This document shows positions 61,700 through 64,000 of a DNA stretch of 64,000 bases, one piece after another (position 1 is the first letter of the stretch; each line of letters starts with the position of its first letter). The notes beneath the pieces are model-generated. The model was not told where the DNA came from. It saw nothing but the letters and a program-made list of their open reading frames with translations, and ran no database searches. The stretch is from contig CM035234.1 in assembly GCA_020226215.1 (NCBI GenBank), forward strand, positions 70,759,135 through 70,823,134, given 5' to 3'. The translations under genes were made by a program, and so were the position numbers. Source of the stretch: Sindora glabra (Eukaryota; Streptophyta; Magnoliopsida; Fabales; Fabaceae).

Positions 61700-62110
61700 G
61701 GAAAAAAAATCATGAATATTAGTTTAGAGAGAAAGAAAACATTCAAAGATTATAAAAAAAAATAGACAGATTATAATAATAGAATAAATGAAGGGAAAAA
61801 TGGGATTTTTTTAATTTAACATAAATTATTATACACAAATGAGAGACTCAATCTTTTGCATTGATTGCATGAATATAACTCATTATAATGTAATATTTAT
61901 TAAGAAAAGATTAATTGTATGAATGCGGCTCATTGCATCATAGTATTTATTAAAAAAAATAAAAATTTGCTATATAGTTAGTTATGGGAATGACATAATA
62001 AGAAGTATAGAGTTTATATATAACATAAAGAAATAACAAATTGATATGTGACAAGTTATAGAAATGATACTTGTTATAATAAGAGGTACGAAATATCATT
62101 GCTAATATTT
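61700..62110. repeat. Dispersed repeat, second copy (compare 4880-5349 and 6266 onward)
   Basis: Shares the AAAAATGGGATTTTTTTAAT, then TTATTATACACAAATGAGAGAC, then TTTGCATTGATTGCATGAAT, then TATTTATTAAGAAAAGATTAATT order with the first copy. It has no hAT insertion, so text equivalent to both sides of 5350-6257 lies close together here (61980-62030). Confidence 0.5.
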
Positions 62111-62178
62111 AATATAGAGATTAAAAAAAGACACTACTAATTTATTTATAATTTCTAATTTAAATATAAGCAGGCAAA

Positions 62179-62181
<3 letters not shown>

Positions 62182-62262
<81 letters not shown>
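62182..62262. repeat. (AT)n microsatellite
   Basis: About 40 uninterrupted AT units. Confidence 0.95.
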
Positions 62263-62265
<3 letters not shown>

Positions 62266-62570
62266 TATGATATGAGATACATTTTTAATAATATTTACAC
62301 CACATATAATTTTATCTACCATACAATTAATACATTAGATAAAAATAATCATATCTCTAATATATTTAAAGTCTGTTTTAGTTATACAAAAGAGTCTATT
62401 TTAGTTAAAAGAAAGATTAAATTAGAAGTAGATGATTTTTTTTATTAGTCATGACAGTTTTTGTACGATGCATAGCAAAAAAGTATAATTATCAATAACA
62501 ATTAAAATCTAAATCTTCTAAATTAATGTTGTGAGTTCTTAGTAAATGCAATATAGTTATCTATTATCTC

Positions 62571-62607
62571 TTATTATATATACATACATACATACATATA
62601 TACATAC

Positions 62608-62670
<63 letters not shown>
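62571..62670. repeat. Compound (TACA)n/(TA)n microsatellite
   Basis: TACATACATACATA-type units grade into a pure TA run; the minus-strand frame across it is a repeat artefact. Confidence 0.95.
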
Positions 62671-62677
<7 letters not shown>

Positions 62678-62689
62678 TAATAAATACAA

Positions 62690-63560
62690 TTTTTCATTAG
62701 CTGAAATTAAAAACGGATGCTGCATTTTGACGTAATTGAAATTATAACAAAAGAACATGAAAAGACACAGTAAAGTTGTTTTAAAAATGTATTATTAGCT
62801 AGCTTTAAAAAAAATTCTTAATCTATTTTCATTAATTGAAATTATACAAAATATAATGCATTTTAAAGCAATTGAAGTTACAATAAAAAAGAAAAATATT
62901 AATATTAATAATAAGAATGAATTAATTGAAATAAAAAATATGATGCATTTTAAAGTAATCAAGGTTACAGTAAAAGGACTTGAAACGGAACTGTAAAAAA
63001 GTGCTAATGACATTTTAACCGATATTAAGAGTAATAATTTAATTAATATTAATAATAAATAATCTACTTTTATTAATTAAAATAACAAAAAAATATGATA
63101 CATTTTAAAGCAAATAAAGTTATAACAAATGGGCCTGAATAATAATTAAAAATATGATGAAATTTAATAATAATAATAATTATAATCAATGAATTAATTG
63201 AAATAAGAAAAATATGATACATTTTAAAGTGCTTGATGTTGCAATAAAAAAATATGAAAAGACACTATAAAGAAGCGCTAACGATATATTATTAATTTGC
63301 ATTAAAATAATAATTTAATTAATATTAATAATAATTAATCTATTTTTATTAATTGGAATGATAAAAATTATGCATGTTAAAGTAATGGAATAATAACTAA
63401 AACTATGATAAAGTTTGATATTGATAATAATAAATGAATTAATTTAATTAATATTAATAACTATTACACTATTTTTATTAATTGAAATGAAAAAATAAGT
63501 TACATTTTAAAGTAATTGAAGTTACAGTAAAAAATAAAAGGCACCGTAAAGCAGTGTTAA
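62690..63560. repeat. Degenerate tandem repeat array, about seven units
   Basis: A core of TTAATTGAAAT, then ATATGATGCATTTTAAAGTA, then ATTGAAGTTACAGTAAAA, sometimes followed by GAAAAGACACTGTAAAG and GTGCTAA, recurs near 62700, 62833, 62918, 63077, 63195, 63347 and 63475. Spacing varies from about 85 to 160 bp because AT-rich spacers (AATTTAATTAATATTAATAA) expand. It is not a simple microsatellite and has no protein frame. Confidence 0.7.
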
Positions 63561-63659
63561 TAAGTATATAATGAACTTGTGAGTATTGATATGTAATCCT
63601 TGATGAAAAGTTTAGTTTAGCATTAACTAATTATTATAATCAATTTAGGTTCTCATATA

Positions 63660-63872
63660 CACTGACATAGTTATCAAATGCAAAATAATCATATTCATGC
63701 AACAATAATTAATACAATTGTTCACGGTTTCATGCAAACGTTGGAAGAATATCATAATTTTTCAATTAGGAATATTGGATTGCTCATAGATAAGGCAGGA
63801 TACAAGGTTGCTAACCATAATTATATGATCAAGTTTTATGCCTTGGCTACATTGATGAAACGCAAAGAATAA
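63660..63872 (+). pseudogene. RPA1-like OB-fold (DUF223) fragment
   Basis: The frame from 63678 reads MQNNHIHATIINTIVHGFMQ, then LEEYHNFSIRNIG, then KAGYKVANHNYMIKFYALAT. The order NHIHATI, F...LEE, a short I-NFG-like strand, Y+..H.Y.I.F matches the DUF223/replication protein A large-subunit OB fold that is common in plant genomes and is carried by Helitrons. Only about 64 residues are open. A stop follows at 63870 and nothing further is recognised before the window edge. It is probably a Helitron-derived or decayed fragment. Confidence 0.5.
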
Positions 63873-64000
63873 GATTTTCACATAACCAAACACAAATTTG
63901 AGTTGCTTTCTTAAAAGATACATTTGAAAAAAAAATTTATTTGATAGGTACTATATATAAATTGTATTCATATGTTAAAGTTGTTGTTATTTATGATATG
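63873..64000. other. Right edge, nothing recognised
   Basis: AT-rich text; a continuation of the RPA-like fragment, if any, lies outside the window. Confidence 0.4.

Noticed and set aside
1..64000. CRISPR arrays, bacterial operons, tRNA or rRNA genes
   Set aside because: The sequence is plant nuclear in character. The TGGTATCAGAG-type words are retrotransposon primer sites, not tRNA genes, and no cloverleaf or regular spacer array was seen.

Overview
The window looks like a strongly AT-rich, gene-poor stretch of a flowering-plant (eudicot) nuclear genome. The evidence is what can be read in it: a broken disease-resistance-type receptor-like protein of the extracellular leucine-rich-repeat (LRR) class, plant-type Ty1/copia and Ty3/gypsy LTR retrotransposons primed by initiator-methionine tRNA, an RTE-type LINE, several hAT elements with 8-bp target duplications, one CACTA end, and many (AT)n tracts. 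The species cannot be named from the sequence. I found no intact long protein-coding gene, no rRNA, no tRNA gene and no CRISPR array. Almost every recognisable protein segment carries stops and frameshifts. All element boundaries were read by eye.

Layout, left to right. 1-2675: 3' end of an LRR receptor-like protein pseudogene, split by a rearranged gypsy element (626-2609). 2676-10889: AT-rich intergenic DNA with two non-autonomous hAT elements (5350-6257 and 7723-8823) and a 170-bp foldback element (9326-9495). 10890-17866: a complete but non-coding copia-type LTR element with internal tandem repeats. 18467-25331: a short gag-only gypsy element whose 3' LTR is split by a Tekay-like solo LTR (21079-25204), itself split by a copia solo LTR (23322-24986) with a perfect 5-bp duplication. 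25335-33972: the 3' end of a copia element whose LTR was hit by a coding hAT transposon (26602-33758). The transposase pseudogene of that hAT was later cut by a 3.2-kb Tekay-like solo LTR (28229-31419, perfect duplication TGTTC). 34165-38300: a segment shared with 54030-55700, a CACTA terminus at 34787, and a second shared segment.

38300-41690: AT-rich DNA with degenerate tandem repeats. 41695-50705: a minus-strand RTE-type LINE, split in its endonuclease domain by an internally deleted Tekay chromovirus (44192-50093) that keeps gag and protease but no reverse transcriptase. 50706-59560: mostly anonymous DNA with the second copy of the shared segments, small inverted-repeat elements and CACTA-like subterminal repeats. 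59560-64000: AT-rich DNA, a dispersed repeat also present at 4880-5349, large AT microsatellites, a degenerate tandem repeat (62690-63560), and a short RPA1/DUF223-like open reading frame at the right edge.

The genes do not act together as a system. The value of the window is its stratigraphy: nested insertions with readable target-site duplications give a relative order of events. Solo LTRs, gag-only elements and template-switch-like junctions show how the locus grew and was then trimmed by recombination.
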